From positions 1 to 64,000 of the forward strand of contig CAZTQN010000002.1 of the NCBI GenBank assembly GCA_964615765.1: a DNA stretch of 64,000 bases, read 5' to 3'. The notes under the pieces were generated by a model, which made no database searches, was not told the origin of the DNA, and was given only the letters and a program-made list of their open reading frames with translations. The translations under genes and the position numbers were made by a program. This DNA comes from CAZTQN01 sp964615765. GTDB lineage: Bacteria > Planctomycetota > Phycisphaerae > Phycisphaerales > UBA1924. How positions within the stretch are numbered: position 1 is the first letter of the stretch; each line of letters begins with the position of its first letter. Positions 15,236 to 25,088 of this stretch are shown here, piece by piece.

Positions 15236-16799
15236 CCGCGGGCTTGGCAGGGCCGCCGGTGGGCCCGTCGCCCCGGTTGCGCGGGCGGTCCTGGTCGGCC
15301 TTGACGAGTTCGATCCGTCGCCACGCGCCCATGCGGAAGCGCGTGAAGAGGGCCGCCGCCAGCGCGACGATGTACACCGCCGCGGCGATCCACGGGCCGA
15401 GCGACTCGAGCCCCGGCGTGTACCGCACCATCGCCAGCCCGCCGAGCACGATGATGAGCCAGCTCAGCACGACGGTGAACACGCCGGGCCAGCGCGTGTC
15501 GCCCGCGCCGCGGAGCGCGCCGTTCAGGCTCATCGCCACCCCGTCAAAGAACTGGAACGCGGCGACGGCGAGCAGGAACAAGGACCCGTACTTGATCAGT
15601 TCGGCGGCTTGATCGGGCGGCGTCGCGCTGTCGATGAACGCGCGGACCATCGGCTCGCGGAAGATGACAAACGCGATCCCGCACAGGGTCATATACGTCG
15701 CCGCGACCTTCAGCCCGAGCCAGGCGCGAGCCTCGGCAAGGTCGGGGCGCTTCATGCCCATGCACTTGCCGACCATCGCGGTCATGGCGACCGAGATCCC
15801 GACCGTGGGCATGAACGAAAGGCTCATGTATCGGTGGGCGATCCAGCCGGCGGTCGAGTGCATCGGGCCGAACTGTCCGACGAGATAGACCATGAAGAAG
15901 GCCCAGCAGATCATCTCGTTGCCGAACATGATCGCGCCTGGCCAGCCGATGCGCACGAGGTCCTTGTAGTGTCCGAGGCTGGGCTTCCACGCCGAGCGCG
16001 TGCGGTACAGCCGCTCGAACCGTGGCGAGAGGAACAGGAGGGCCGGGATGAGCAGTTCGACCAGCGAGCCGAGGACGGTTGCGTACGCGGCCCCGGCGAC
16101 GCCCAGTCGCGGGATGCCCAGCGACGCGCACAGCGAGGCGGTGAACTCGAACCACGCGTCGAGCCAGCCGACGCCGGTCTTGGCGGCCGTCGGTCCGTAG
16201 ATGAGGAAACTGTTCGCGACCAGATTGACGATGTTCCCGGCGACCGTGCCGACGAGCACGACCATCGGCTTGTGCATGCCGTAGAAGTACTGCGAGATCG
16301 CGCGCGTGGTCATCGTGACGATCGCGCCGATGAGCAGGATGCGGGCGTACTCGACGGCCATCGCGTCGCGCCGGTCGGCGCTCGCCAGGGCCGCCTCGTC
16401 CAGCCCCGTGTCGCGCATCAGCCCGACGACCGACGGCACCAGAGCCACGAACGGGAGCAGGATCAGCGCCCAGAACGCGGCGGAGAACCACACCGCCGCC
16501 CACGCGTACGCCGGCCCGCGCTCCGGCTTGCCGGCGCCCAGGTTCTGGCTCACGTACGTGTTCACGACCGTGATGAAGCCGGTGGCGATCGAGATCGGCA
16601 CGAACGACAGCAGCCCGCCGTTGCCCTGGGCCCCGACGTACACCGGGTCCGGGCCCATCCGCGACACCATCAACTGGTCCGCGAACTGCATGATGGTGTA
16701 GCTGGTCATCGTCGCGACCACCGGCGCGGCGACCACCAGCAGCTCCATCAGCGGCGAGCGTTCACTTCCAACCTTGTTTGCGGCTCCATCGATCGACAT
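15207..16799 (-). CDS. MATE family efflux transporter
   Basis: 530 residues with about 12 transmembrane helices in two homologous halves. MATE features include PVVATMTSYTIMQFADQLMVSRMG in helix 1, RYMSLSFMPTVGISVAMTAMVG and GALRGAGDTRWP in the second half. It should export drugs or metabolites in exchange for Na+ or H+. The ATG at 16799 was preferred over the GTG at 16805 because a TACGCT element sits 8 nt upstream. The last 35 residues form a charged cytosolic tail. Confidence 0.9.
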   Translation of the reverse strand: MSIDGAANKVGSERSPLMELLVVAAPVVATMTSYTIMQFADQLMVSRMGPDPVYVGAQGNGGLLSFVPISIATGFITVVNTYVSQNLGAGKPERGPAYAWAAVWFSAAFWALILLPFVALVPSVVGLMRDTGLDEAALASADRRDAMAVEYARILLIGAIVTMTTRAISQYFYGMHKPMVVLVGTVAGNIVNLVANSFLIYGPTAAKTGVGWLDAWFEFTASLCASLGIPRLGVAGAAYATVLGSLVELLIPALLFLSPRFERLYRTRSAWKPSLGHYKDLVRIGWPGAIMFGNEMICWAFFMVYLVGQFGPMHSTAGWIAHRYMSLSFMPTVGISVAMTAMVGKCMGMKRPDLAEARAWLGLKVAATYMTLCGIAFVIFREPMVRAFIDSATPPDQAAELIKYGSLFLLAVAAFQFFDGVAMSLNGALRGAGDTRWPGVFTVVLSWLIIVLGGLAMVRYTPGLESLGPWIAAAVYIVALAAALFTRFRMGAWRRIELVKADQDRPRNRGDGPTGGPAKPAVTDTAPTPV

Positions 16800-16807
16800 G
16801 CCCACGC

Positions 16808-16813
16808 AGCGTA
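16808..16813 (-). promoter_or_regulatory. Predicted -10 element TACGCT of the MATE gene
   Basis: TACGCT on the minus strand ends 8 nt before the ATG at 16799 and supports that start. Confidence 0.45.
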
Positions 16814-16874
16814 GACGCGCACCGCCGCGTGTCCCGCCGTGAACGCCGATTCATCGTGGCCGCGCCGGGTCCGC

Positions 16875-17819
16875 TCACCCGCACAGCCGATCACGGGCTT
16901 CGCGGTACCGCGCCAGCGTGCCCTGCACCACGCGTGCCGGCAGTTCCGGGCCCGGCGCCTGCTTGTCCCACACGCCGGCGCTCACCAGTTCCTCCAGGTA
17001 CTCCCGCAGGAACTGCTTGTCGAAACTCCGCTGGGCCCGCCCCGGCTCGTAGCCGTCGGCGGGCCAGAAGCGCGAGGAGTCGGGCGTGAGCGCCTCGTCG
17101 ATCAGGATCGGCGGGGTGAACACGCGGGCGCCCTTGCCCGCCTCGTCCTCCGGGATGCCGAACTCGAACTTGGTGTCGGCGATGATGATCCCGCGTGAGA
17201 GCGAGTGCGCCGCCGCCGCCTTGTAGATCGCCAGCGACACGTCGCGCACGACGCTGGCGAGTTCGATCCCGACGATATCGACGGCCTGATCGAAGGTGAT
17301 GTTCTCGTCGTGCCCTTCGCTGGCCTTGGTTGCGGGCGTGAAGATTGGCTCCGGGAGGCGGTCGCACTGCTTGAGCCCGGCGGGCAGCTTCACGCCGCAT
17401 ACCGAGCCGGTGGCCTGATACTCCTTCCACCCGCCGCCCTCGAGGTAGCCGCGCACGACGCACTCGATGGGCAGCACGCGGCAGCGTCGCCCGATGGTGA
17501 CGCGCCCGCGGAGGTGCTCGCGGGCCTGCTCGCTCGGGATCGCCGAGGCGGGCACGTCCTCAACACGCGTCGACAGCACGTGCGTCGCGCTGAGTTTGCG
17601 GGACTCGATGAACCCGAACCACCACGCGGCGATCTCGGTCAGCAGCCGCCCCTTGCCCTCGATGGGCGTGGGCATGACGACGTCGAACGCGCTGATCCGG
17701 TCGGACGCGACCATCAGCACGCGTCCGCCCTCGGGGTCGTCCGGCAGTTCGTAGACGTCGCGCACTTTTCCCCGCCGGATCAGCGGCAGACGCGGTTGAA
17801 GGTGTTCGCTGGTGCTCAT
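16875..17819 (-). CDS. purC: Phosphoribosylaminoimidazole-succinocarboxamide (SAICAR) synthase
   Basis: 314 residues. It ligates aspartate to CAIR using ATP in purine synthesis. Visible motifs are RRGKVRDVYEL, VASDRISAFDVVMP, IECVVRGYLEGGGWKEY, SEGHDENI and DTKFEFG, the classic PurC series. At this length it belongs to the longer group found in many bacteria and in yeast ADE1, not the 240-residue E. coli form. It stands alone, not in a pur operon. Confidence 0.96.
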   Translation of the reverse strand: MSTSEHLQPRLPLIRRGKVRDVYELPDDPEGGRVLMVASDRISAFDVVMPTPIEGKGRLLTEIAAWWFGFIESRKLSATHVLSTRVEDVPASAIPSEQAREHLRGRVTIGRRCRVLPIECVVRGYLEGGGWKEYQATGSVCGVKLPAGLKQCDRLPEPIFTPATKASEGHDENITFDQAVDIVGIELASVVRDVSLAIYKAAAAHSLSRGIIIADTKFEFGIPEDEAGKGARVFTPPILIDEALTPDSSRFWPADGYEPGRAQRSFDKQFLREYLEELVSAGVWDKQAPGPELPARVVQGTLARYREARDRLCG

Positions 17820-17828
17820 ATCGCGGCA

Positions 17829-17834
17829 AGGGTA
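17829..17834 (-). promoter_or_regulatory. Predicted -10 element TACCCT of purC
   Basis: TACCCT on the minus strand ends 9 nt before the purC ATG. Confidence 0.4.
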
Positions 17835-17871
17835 CGGCGGGGCGGGGCGGGATCACTTGGCGAGTTGCACA

Positions 17872-18288
17872 TCACCCGTATCCCCACGGCCGAAGGAACC
17901 ACCGCCAGTACTTGTCTCGTTCCGCCGACGTCCCCGAAACGCCGCACTCCGGACACCGCGTCGCGTCGGTTGCAAGGTCATAGTGGCATTGCGGGCAAAG
18001 ATCGACGCCGCGGCGGTCCGCCCCGCGCAGCATCCTCAAAACACGCACGGCGATCGCCGTGTGATACACAACAAGACCGACCGCAAAGCACATCGGCGCC
18101 AGCATGGCGATGTCGAACAGACGGTACCCAAACAACTGACGGTTGTTCCCCAATCGCGGCGCCGCCACTAGCGGCGCGAACGACAGTCCGAGCAGAAGCA
18201 CCGTTACCACCACACTTTGGCGCAGAATTCGCCCGCTCCGCCACCAGCGCAGGGCCCGACTCACGGCCAATGCCAGTGCCCGCCGCAT
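17872..18288 (-). CDS. Two-span membrane protein with zinc ribbon
   Basis: 138 residues: two hydrophobic helices (about 25-43 and 59-83) and a ribbon CPQCHYDLATDATRCPECG at 98-116, then an aromatic-basic tail. The arrangement matches the protein at 14828-15235. Its ATG overlaps the stop of the upstream lipoprotein gene by one base (TGATG), which implies translational coupling. Confidence 0.75.
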   Translation of the reverse strand: MRRALALAVSRALRWWRSGRILRQSVVVTVLLLGLSFAPLVAAPRLGNNRQLFGYRLFDIAMLAPMCFAVGLVVYHTAIAVRVLRMLRGADRRGVDLCPQCHYDLATDATRCPECGVSGTSAERDKYWRWFLRPWGYG

Positions 18289-19307
18289 CACCGCCGAATC
18301 TCCTCCACCCTCGCCCGGTACAGCACGCCGCGGGCCTCGTCGGCAATCAGCACGCTTGTCGGGCTCGGCCCGGCCTGCTCGAAGCAGATCGACTCGCTGT
18401 CGCTGGGCCGCACGGGCGTCGCGCCATCGCCGGGCAGCGCGTACGCACGGCGGTGCACGCGCTCGCCGAAGAACGGCTCGCGGGTGCTCGAACGCTCGAA
18501 CAGCCAGATGTCTTCGTACGTCAAGACCACGAGCATCAGCCCGTCGTCGCTCGCGTCCGCCGCGGTCACCTGGCCGGCGATGTCGAACCGTTCGAGATAG
18601 ACCAGCGGGTTGACGACCCCGTGCGTTCGAGCGCCAACGCGGTACAGGCGCGTCCACGAGTCCGCGCGGTGCTTGGTGAGGAGGTAGATGTCGTCGCCGA
18701 CAGTGAACACGCCCTCGCAGTCGTAGTTGAAGTCGCCGGCCGGGGCGGGCCAGGTGGTTTGTTCTGGGTAGCGGACAAAGACCTTGGCGAGGTACGCCGT
18801 GCGGCCTTCCGTGATTTCCGGCTCTTCGAGGATGTACAGGCACAGGTCGCGCCGGGCGTTGGAGTTGTTGCCGACGTCGGCGACGATCAGGCGTCCGGAT
18901 GCGTCGAGGGCGATGTCCTCCCAGTCGCCGTTGATCGCCCCGCCGATGAGCGTGCCGGGCGTCTCGGGCGAGCGGACGCTGGGGATCAACGTGCCGTCCG
19001 CGCGGATCGGGTAGACGCGCGGCTCGTCGCCCGAGTCATTGAGCGTCCAGAACACGCGCGGATCGCGCCGGCTGCGCACGATGCCGGAGATTTCCTTGTT
19101 CGCGCCGGGGCCGAGCGGGCCGATCTGCTCCAGCACCAGCGGCGGGCTGCGATCAAGCACCGTCTGGGCCGCCGCGTCCGGCGCCTTGCCGACCGAGGCA
19201 CAGCCGCCGGTTCCTAAAGCGCTCAGCCCGCCGACAATCCACAGCCCGGCCAGGGCCAAAACCCCTCGTGGTCTCCCTCGATGGCGGCGGCAAAAACGAT
19301 TGTTCAT
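18288..19307 (-). CDS. Predicted lipoprotein, beta-propeller-like
   Basis: 339 residues with a twin-Arg-containing basic start, a hydrophobic segment and a lipobox ending GTGGC near residue 36. The body has repeated beta motifs with aspartates and glycines (KEISGIVRSRRDPRVFWTLND, DWEDIALDASGRLIVADVGNN, CEGVFTVGDDIYLLTK, DSESICFEQ), the style of SdiA-regulated/phytase-esterase-like propellers. No catalytic residues can be assigned. First gene of a two-gene operon. Confidence 0.75.
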   Translation of the reverse strand: MNNRFCRRHRGRPRGVLALAGLWIVGGLSALGTGGCASVGKAPDAAAQTVLDRSPPLVLEQIGPLGPGANKEISGIVRSRRDPRVFWTLNDSGDEPRVYPIRADGTLIPSVRSPETPGTLIGGAINGDWEDIALDASGRLIVADVGNNSNARRDLCLYILEEPEITEGRTAYLAKVFVRYPEQTTWPAPAGDFNYDCEGVFTVGDDIYLLTKHRADSWTRLYRVGARTHGVVNPLVYLERFDIAGQVTAADASDDGLMLVVLTYEDIWLFERSSTREPFFGERVHRRAYALPGDGATPVRPSDSESICFEQAGPSPTSVLIADEARGVLYRARVEEIRR

Positions 19308-19313
19308 GGGCCA

Positions 19314-19319
19314 AGGCTA
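19314..19319 (-). promoter_or_regulatory. Predicted -10 element TAGCCT of the lipoprotein gene
   Basis: TAGCCT on the minus strand ends 6 nt before the ATG at 19307. With 19350-19355 it makes a compact divergent pair. Confidence 0.45.
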
Positions 19320-19349
19320 GTGGTACCCCGGCCCCGCCGCGTCGTCGGC

Positions 19350-19355
19350 TACCCT
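19350..19355 (+). promoter_or_regulatory. Predicted -10 element TACCCT of the GH10-like gene
   Basis: TACCCT ends 10 nt before the ATG at 19366. Confidence 0.45.
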
Positions 19356-19365
19356 CCCAATCCCG

Positions 19366-21159
19366 ATGCTCTCCTTCGCCGTCTTCGACCCCGAACCCGC
19401 CTCCCCGGACACGGCCGGCCCGGCCCGGCTGTGGGCGCTGCGCCACGCCTATCTGTTTGGGGCGGACGACGTGCCCGTGCAGGCCGACATCCGCTTCGAC
19501 GAGCAGGCGGGGTGCATCCGCTGCGAGAAGGGCTCCCGCGACTCAGCGGGGCTGTGCCTGCTGTATCGCGTGACGCCGCCGGACCACACGCTGGTCACGC
19601 TCCCGCCGTCGGCCGCGAACAAAACGCGCACCGACCTCGGGGTCATCACGCTGCAAACCTGCCTTCTGCCCGAGCGGGAAGCGCCGTACCTGCTGAGCCT
19701 GGAACTGGCGCGGCACCGGATCATGCTGGCGCTGAACAAGCTCGAAGATTGGGCCCTGTTCGATCTGCCGCCGGATGACCCGGGCATGGTGCTCTTCGAG
19801 CGGGCGCGGCAGGCGTTCATGAAGGCCGTGGTCGCCGCGGCTTCCCGCGTGCCGACCGGCAACCCCGCCTCCTGCGCCGGCTTCAGCCCGATGGCCGACC
19901 GCCTGTCGCGGACGGCCCTGGCCCTGGCGGTCGAGGCGGGGGAGCGGCTGACGCTGAACCAGGCGCGGACGCAGTTCACGCGGCGGATGACGGGTGAACT
20001 CGCCGCCGCCGCCGCCCGCATCGCGGCCCCGTCGAACGCGCTGACAGACCACGAAGTCGCGGAAAGCCGGAGCACGCTGCTGGGGACCGTCGGGGTGATC
20101 CTGCCGTCCCCGCCGCAGGTCGGCGTGACGGTGAGCCCGGAGCAGTTCACGCCGGCGCTGCAGAAAGCCGCGGCGGCCGGCGCCGACTTCCTGGTCATGC
20201 CCATGCGCTGGGTCGACATGGAGCCAACCGAGGGCAAGTACGCCTTCGCGAAGACCGACCGGTGGATCGAGTGGGCCGTGCGCACGGCCCGGCTGCCGCT
20301 GGTGGGCGGGCCGATCATCGACTTCCGGCGCGGGTGCGTGCCCGAGTGGCTGTACATCTGGGAGCACGATTACGAGACGCTCCGCGAACTGGTGTACGAG
20401 CACATCAAGAACCTGGTGACACGCTACCGGCGCACCGTCGGCACGTGGACGGTCGCCAGCGGGCTGCACGTCTCCAGCAACTTCACGCTGACGCTCGAGC
20501 AGGTCGTCGACCTGACGCGCCTGGCGGTGATGATCGTCCGCAAGCTGCAGCCGAGCGCGAAGGTGCAGATCCAGATCGACCAGCCCTGGGGCGAGTACTA
20601 CGCGCGTTCGAGCACGCGCGCGATGCCCCCGATCACCTACGCCGACGTATTGCTGCAGCAGGGCATCAGCCCGGACCTGTTCGCGCTGCGGATCGAGATG
20701 GGCCAGCCGGAGCCGGGTCGCTCGACGCGGGACCTGATGGCGCTGAGCGCGCTGCTGGACAAGTTCGCCGGGCTAGAGCGTCCGATCTCCGTCGCCGCCT
20801 GCAGCGCCCCGAGCCAGCCCCCCAGCCCGGACGAGCTCGGCATCGCCGGCGAGCACGACCCGGGCTATCTGTACGGCCCGTGGAGCCCGGACGCGCAGGC
20901 AGAGTGGATGCACGGCGTGCTCAGCGTCGCGTCCAGCAAGCCGTACGTGCACTCCGTCGCGTGGCACGAGCTGTACGACCCGGCCCCGCACACGCCCGCC
21001 AGCTCGTCACCCAAACATAACCCCGCCTTCGACAACAAGCACGACGGGCTGATCGACAGCGCCGGCAACCCCAAGCCCGCGCTGGCGCGCCTGGCCGAGA
21101 TCCGGCAACTGATCCGCGCCAAGCAGTCGCCGGCGGACCTGCTGATCCAGCGGCCGTAA
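19366..21159 (+). CDS. GH10 xylanase-like protein lacking catalytic glutamates
   Basis: 597 residues. Residues 1-230 are a helical/beta region of unknown type; 255-580 follow the glycoside hydrolase family 10 barrel: WVDMEPTEGKYAF (282-294), a W.YIWE segment (328-333), QAEWMHGVLSVA (511-522) and WHELYDP with GLIDSAGNPKPAL. At the acid/base position, GTWTVASG (359-366) replaces the usual W-D-V-V-N-E. At the nucleophile position, ISVAACS (474-480) replaces I-T-E-L. Both glutamates are thus missing. There is no signal peptide, unlike true xylanases. A binding or scaffold role is likelier than hydrolysis. Confidence 0.8.
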   Translation: MLSFAVFDPEPASPDTAGPARLWALRHAYLFGADDVPVQADIRFDEQAGCIRCEKGSRDSAGLCLLYRVTPPDHTLVTLPPSAANKTRTDLGVITLQTCLLPEREAPYLLSLELARHRIMLALNKLEDWALFDLPPDDPGMVLFERARQAFMKAVVAAASRVPTGNPASCAGFSPMADRLSRTALALAVEAGERLTLNQARTQFTRRMTGELAAAAARIAAPSNALTDHEVAESRSTLLGTVGVILPSPPQVGVTVSPEQFTPALQKAAAAGADFLVMPMRWVDMEPTEGKYAFAKTDRWIEWAVRTARLPLVGGPIIDFRRGCVPEWLYIWEHDYETLRELVYEHIKNLVTRYRRTVGTWTVASGLHVSSNFTLTLEQVVDLTRLAVMIVRKLQPSAKVQIQIDQPWGEYYARSSTRAMPPITYADVLLQQGISPDLFALRIEMGQPEPGRSTRDLMALSALLDKFAGLERPISVAACSAPSQPPSPDELGIAGEHDPGYLYGPWSPDAQAEWMHGVLSVASSKPYVHSVAWHELYDPAPHTPASSSPKHNPAFDNKHDGLIDSAGNPKPALARLAEIRQLIRAKQSPADLLIQRP

Positions 21160-21210
21160 CCTCCACGCCTCTCAAGTTCGACATTTCAACTTCGCCCACG
21201 GAGATCGCGC

Positions 21211-22518
21211 ATGGGAATCGACGTGACGTTTATCGCCTCGCTCACGCACGGGAGAAAACGCAAGAGTGCGCCGTCAGCTGAAGCGATCCAACAGGCACTC
21301 GACGCCTGTCGTGATATCGAGCCGTTTACCTTCGATACGCTGCGCGACACCCAGATCGTCGCCGGTCTGGACGGGGAGGAGGTGGTCATCGCCGTGCTCC
21401 ACCCGGCGGCTCAGCCGATCGAGGTCACGGCGGACAGCGACAGCGTGATCTTGGCAGCCCGCACCAACACGGTCGGCCCCGGATACCACCGCATGCTCTA
21501 CGAGTTTGCGCCGGCGTTTTTCGAACGTCTGGGCTTGACGGTCACATCCATCGAGGACGACACCGAGTTCGACAAGCACCACGACTACGTACAACTTCAG
21601 GACGCGATGCTCGGGTGGCTAAGCGCTGTCGCATGTTCGGTCCTGAGTCAGCCCGGTGCGGAATCGAACGCCATCTCGATTGGCTGCGGGATTGATGAGT
21701 GCTGGCAGGACAACTCGCCACCGGGCGTGCGCACGCCGATTGGGCACCGCTCGAACGAATGGCTCCGTCGCGTCTCGGAGAACCCGGAATCGGGGATCGA
21801 TTTCTTCGCTTGGTGGGACGAAGACCGGAATGCCGCGTATTGGCGCGGCCGCGCGCTCGCCCTCATCAGTTCGGAGATGCACTGGACGCCGCCCGCGAGC
21901 TCAGACAGCGTCCACATCAAGGAAGAAACCCAGCTGTCGCTGCAACGCGCGCTGGAGATGGATCCGGACATCGACCTTCCCTGGCGCGAATGGCTGGAAC
22001 TCGAGGCACAACTTGCCGGTGAGCACGAGGTACCCCCACTTGTCGCCAAGAAGGCGGCGCTCGTCCCCTCGTCAACGCCCCTGATGGGATACCGGCGTGG
22101 TGCGGCTCGATGGAGCATTGGTGCTGGCTGGAGCGTGCGCCTGCCTCGCAGCGTCGAAGTTGTCCATGAAGACTCGACGATCTTCGTGTGCGAGGAATTC
22201 ACGCTTCACACGTCCGTAATGTCGCTCATGGGGGAGGAAACGGAACAGGCACTCATCGCGCGGCGCGCGGCGTTTCTTGCTGAACCTCGCACGGGGGCGC
22301 TCGAGGTCTCCCGATTCGAGAAGGGCCAGGTCCTCGGCCGCATCCTCCGCGACGATCACTCCGACGAAGAAGGACGGACCACATACGCATGCGAAGCATC
22401 AGTTCTTGGGCAAATCGCGTTGCTGACCTTGAGCGTCCCGCCCGGCTTCGATGAACGCACGGCGATGGAGATCTGCGCATCTCTGGAGGGACCCCCTCCG
22501 AAAGGCGAACAAGACTGA
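21211..22518 (+). CDS. Hypothetical protein, lower-GC codon use
   Basis: I do not recognise this 435-residue protein. It begins MGIDVTFIASLTHGRK and has no signal peptide or membrane span. Acidic and aromatic residues are frequent (DFFAWWDEDRNAAYWRG near 205). The last 150 residues (RRGAARWSIGAGWSVRLP, DSTIFVCEEFTLH) look like beta strands. A GGAG site lies 7 nt before the ATG. Third positions contain clearly more A/T than in neighbours, which may mean recent transfer. It is followed by a T-rich spacer and no clear terminator. Confidence 0.7.
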   Translation: MGIDVTFIASLTHGRKRKSAPSAEAIQQALDACRDIEPFTFDTLRDTQIVAGLDGEEVVIAVLHPAAQPIEVTADSDSVILAARTNTVGPGYHRMLYEFAPAFFERLGLTVTSIEDDTEFDKHHDYVQLQDAMLGWLSAVACSVLSQPGAESNAISIGCGIDECWQDNSPPGVRTPIGHRSNEWLRRVSENPESGIDFFAWWDEDRNAAYWRGRALALISSEMHWTPPASSDSVHIKEETQLSLQRALEMDPDIDLPWREWLELEAQLAGEHEVPPLVAKKAALVPSSTPLMGYRRGAARWSIGAGWSVRLPRSVEVVHEDSTIFVCEEFTLHTSVMSLMGEETEQALIARRAAFLAEPRTGALEVSRFEKGQVLGRILRDDHSDEEGRTTYACEASVLGQIALLTLSVPPGFDERTAMEICASLEGPPPKGEQD

Positions 22519-22625
22519 CTCGCTGGACCGCCTCATCAGTTTTTTTGTTGTCTTTCACAAAATCCCGCGCTCGACGCCTCCACGTACCCCCTGCGACTGC
22601 GCGACGGGGCGGGGGGATTCGTACG

Positions 22626-22650
22626 CGCCGCGGCAACGCGGCGAGGAGGT
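22626..22650 (+). promoter_or_regulatory. GNRA-capped hairpin abutting a Shine-Dalgarno site
   Basis: CGCCGCG (22626-22632) pairs with CGCGGCG (22637-22643) across a GCAA tetraloop. GAGGAGGT (22643-22650), the ribosome binding site of the next gene, begins at the last stem base. The stem could stabilise the 5' end or modulate initiation. Confidence 0.45.
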
Positions 22651-22654
22651 TCAC

Positions 22655-23554
22655 GTGAGGATGAAGAAAGCTGCCCGGCTGGTCCTGGCCGTCGGTGCGC
22701 CCGCACTGGCGATCGCCGTTCCCGCCACACACGCAGAACTGGTCTACGGCGTCAACGCCCAGGGCCGCCTGCTCAGTTGGGACACCGCCACCCCCGGCAC
22801 GCTGCTCGGCGGCGTCGCCATCACCAACCTGCAGCCCAACGACACCGTGCAGGGCATCGACTTCCGCCCCGCCGACGGGCGCCTCTACGCCCTGGGCGCC
22901 CAGAACAACCTCTACACCCTCAACCCCGTCACCGGGGCCGCCACGCTCGTCGCCCCGCTGAGCATCCCCCTCAACGGCGCCAACTTCGGCTTTGACTTCA
23001 ATCCCACCGGCCCCGTCGCCCTCCGCATCGTCAGCAACACCGACCGCAACTACCGCCTGGGCAACCCCGCCTCGGGCGGCGTGGTCACCGAGGACACCGC
23101 CGTGGCCTATGTCGCGGGCGACGCCAACTTCGGCGCCAACCCGAACATCACTCACGTCGCGTACACCAACTCCGTCCCCGGCGCGACGGCCACCACGCTC
23201 TACGCCATCGACGCCGGGCTCGACACCCTCGTCCGCTTCGGCAACGCCAACCAGGGCACCCTCAACACCGTCGGCACCCTGGGCATCGGCGCCAACGCCA
23301 ACGTCAACGTCATCGGCGGGTTCGACATCTCCGCCAGCAGCAACATCGGGTACGCCGCCGTCCAGCGCGTCGACCAGTCGACGACCATGTTCTGGTCGAT
23401 CGATCTGACGACGGGCGCGGGCTCGGCGGTCGGGCTGGTGGGCGGGGGCGAGGTCATCGTCGCCCTGGCGATCGCGGGCGGGAACATCCCCGCCCCGTCC
23501 GCCGGCGCTCTGTTGGCCATCGCCGGGCTGCTGTCTGTTCGCCGCCGCGGGTGA
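22655..23554 (+). CDS. Secreted DUF4394-like protein with PEP-CTERM-like tail
   Basis: 299 residues: signal peptide (KKAARLVLAVGAPALAIAVPATHA), then a domain with NAQGRLLSWDTATPG, GIDFRPADGRLYALGAQNNLY and GFDFNPTGPVALRIVSNTDRNYR, the DUF4394 pattern of repeated beta strands describing a propeller-like fold. The end is IPAPSAGALLAIAG, a hydrophobic helix and RRRG, the same PAPS-type tail as the protein at 12801-13931. The GTG at 22655 sits 5 nt after GAGGAGG; an ATG six bases later is an alternative. A strong terminator follows. Confidence 0.85.
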   Translation: MRMKKAARLVLAVGAPALAIAVPATHAELVYGVNAQGRLLSWDTATPGTLLGGVAITNLQPNDTVQGIDFRPADGRLYALGAQNNLYTLNPVTGAATLVAPLSIPLNGANFGFDFNPTGPVALRIVSNTDRNYRLGNPASGGVVTEDTAVAYVAGDANFGANPNITHVAYTNSVPGATATTLYAIDAGLDTLVRFGNANQGTLNTVGTLGIGANANVNVIGGFDISASSNIGYAAVQRVDQSTTMFWSIDLTTGAGSAVGLVGGGEVIVALAIAGGNIPAPSAGALLAIAGLLSVRRRG

Positions 23555-23588
23555 TCCCGCACACTTGGCATCAGCATGTCCAGCGTTC

Positions 23589-23623
23589 GGAGGTCCGCCC
23601 ACCCGGCGGACCTCCTGTTTTTT
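23589..23623 (+). terminator. Rho-independent terminator
   Basis: An 11-bp perfect stem, GGAGGTCCGCC (23589-23599) with GGCGGACCTCC (23605-23615), a 5-nt loop CACCC, then TG and six T. It separates the DUF4394-like gene from metK. Confidence 0.95.
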
Positions 23624-23720
23624 GGCTTTCTCCGGGGCGTTCAAGCCTGCTGGGCACCGCCCGGCGCGCGTACCCTCCGCCTCCCCCAACAACCCCACAT
23701 TTCCTCAGAGAGACCGCCCC

Positions 23721-25034
<1,314 letters not shown>

Positions 25035-25077
25035 TTCCCCCGCGTCCCGGCACCCCCGCCCCGCCCTGTCGCGCTGA

Positions 25078-25083
25078 TACCCT
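25078..25083 (+). promoter_or_regulatory. Predicted -10 element TACCCT of the patatin gene
   Basis: TACCCT ends 5 nt before the ATG at 25089. Confidence 0.5.
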
Positions 25084-25088
25084 GCGCC

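Noticed and set aside
23624..23720. Leader of metK considered for a SAM riboswitch
   Set aside because: The leader is about 40-95 nt, C-rich and shows no conserved SAM-I or SAM-II motif or matching stems. A covariance-model search would settle it.
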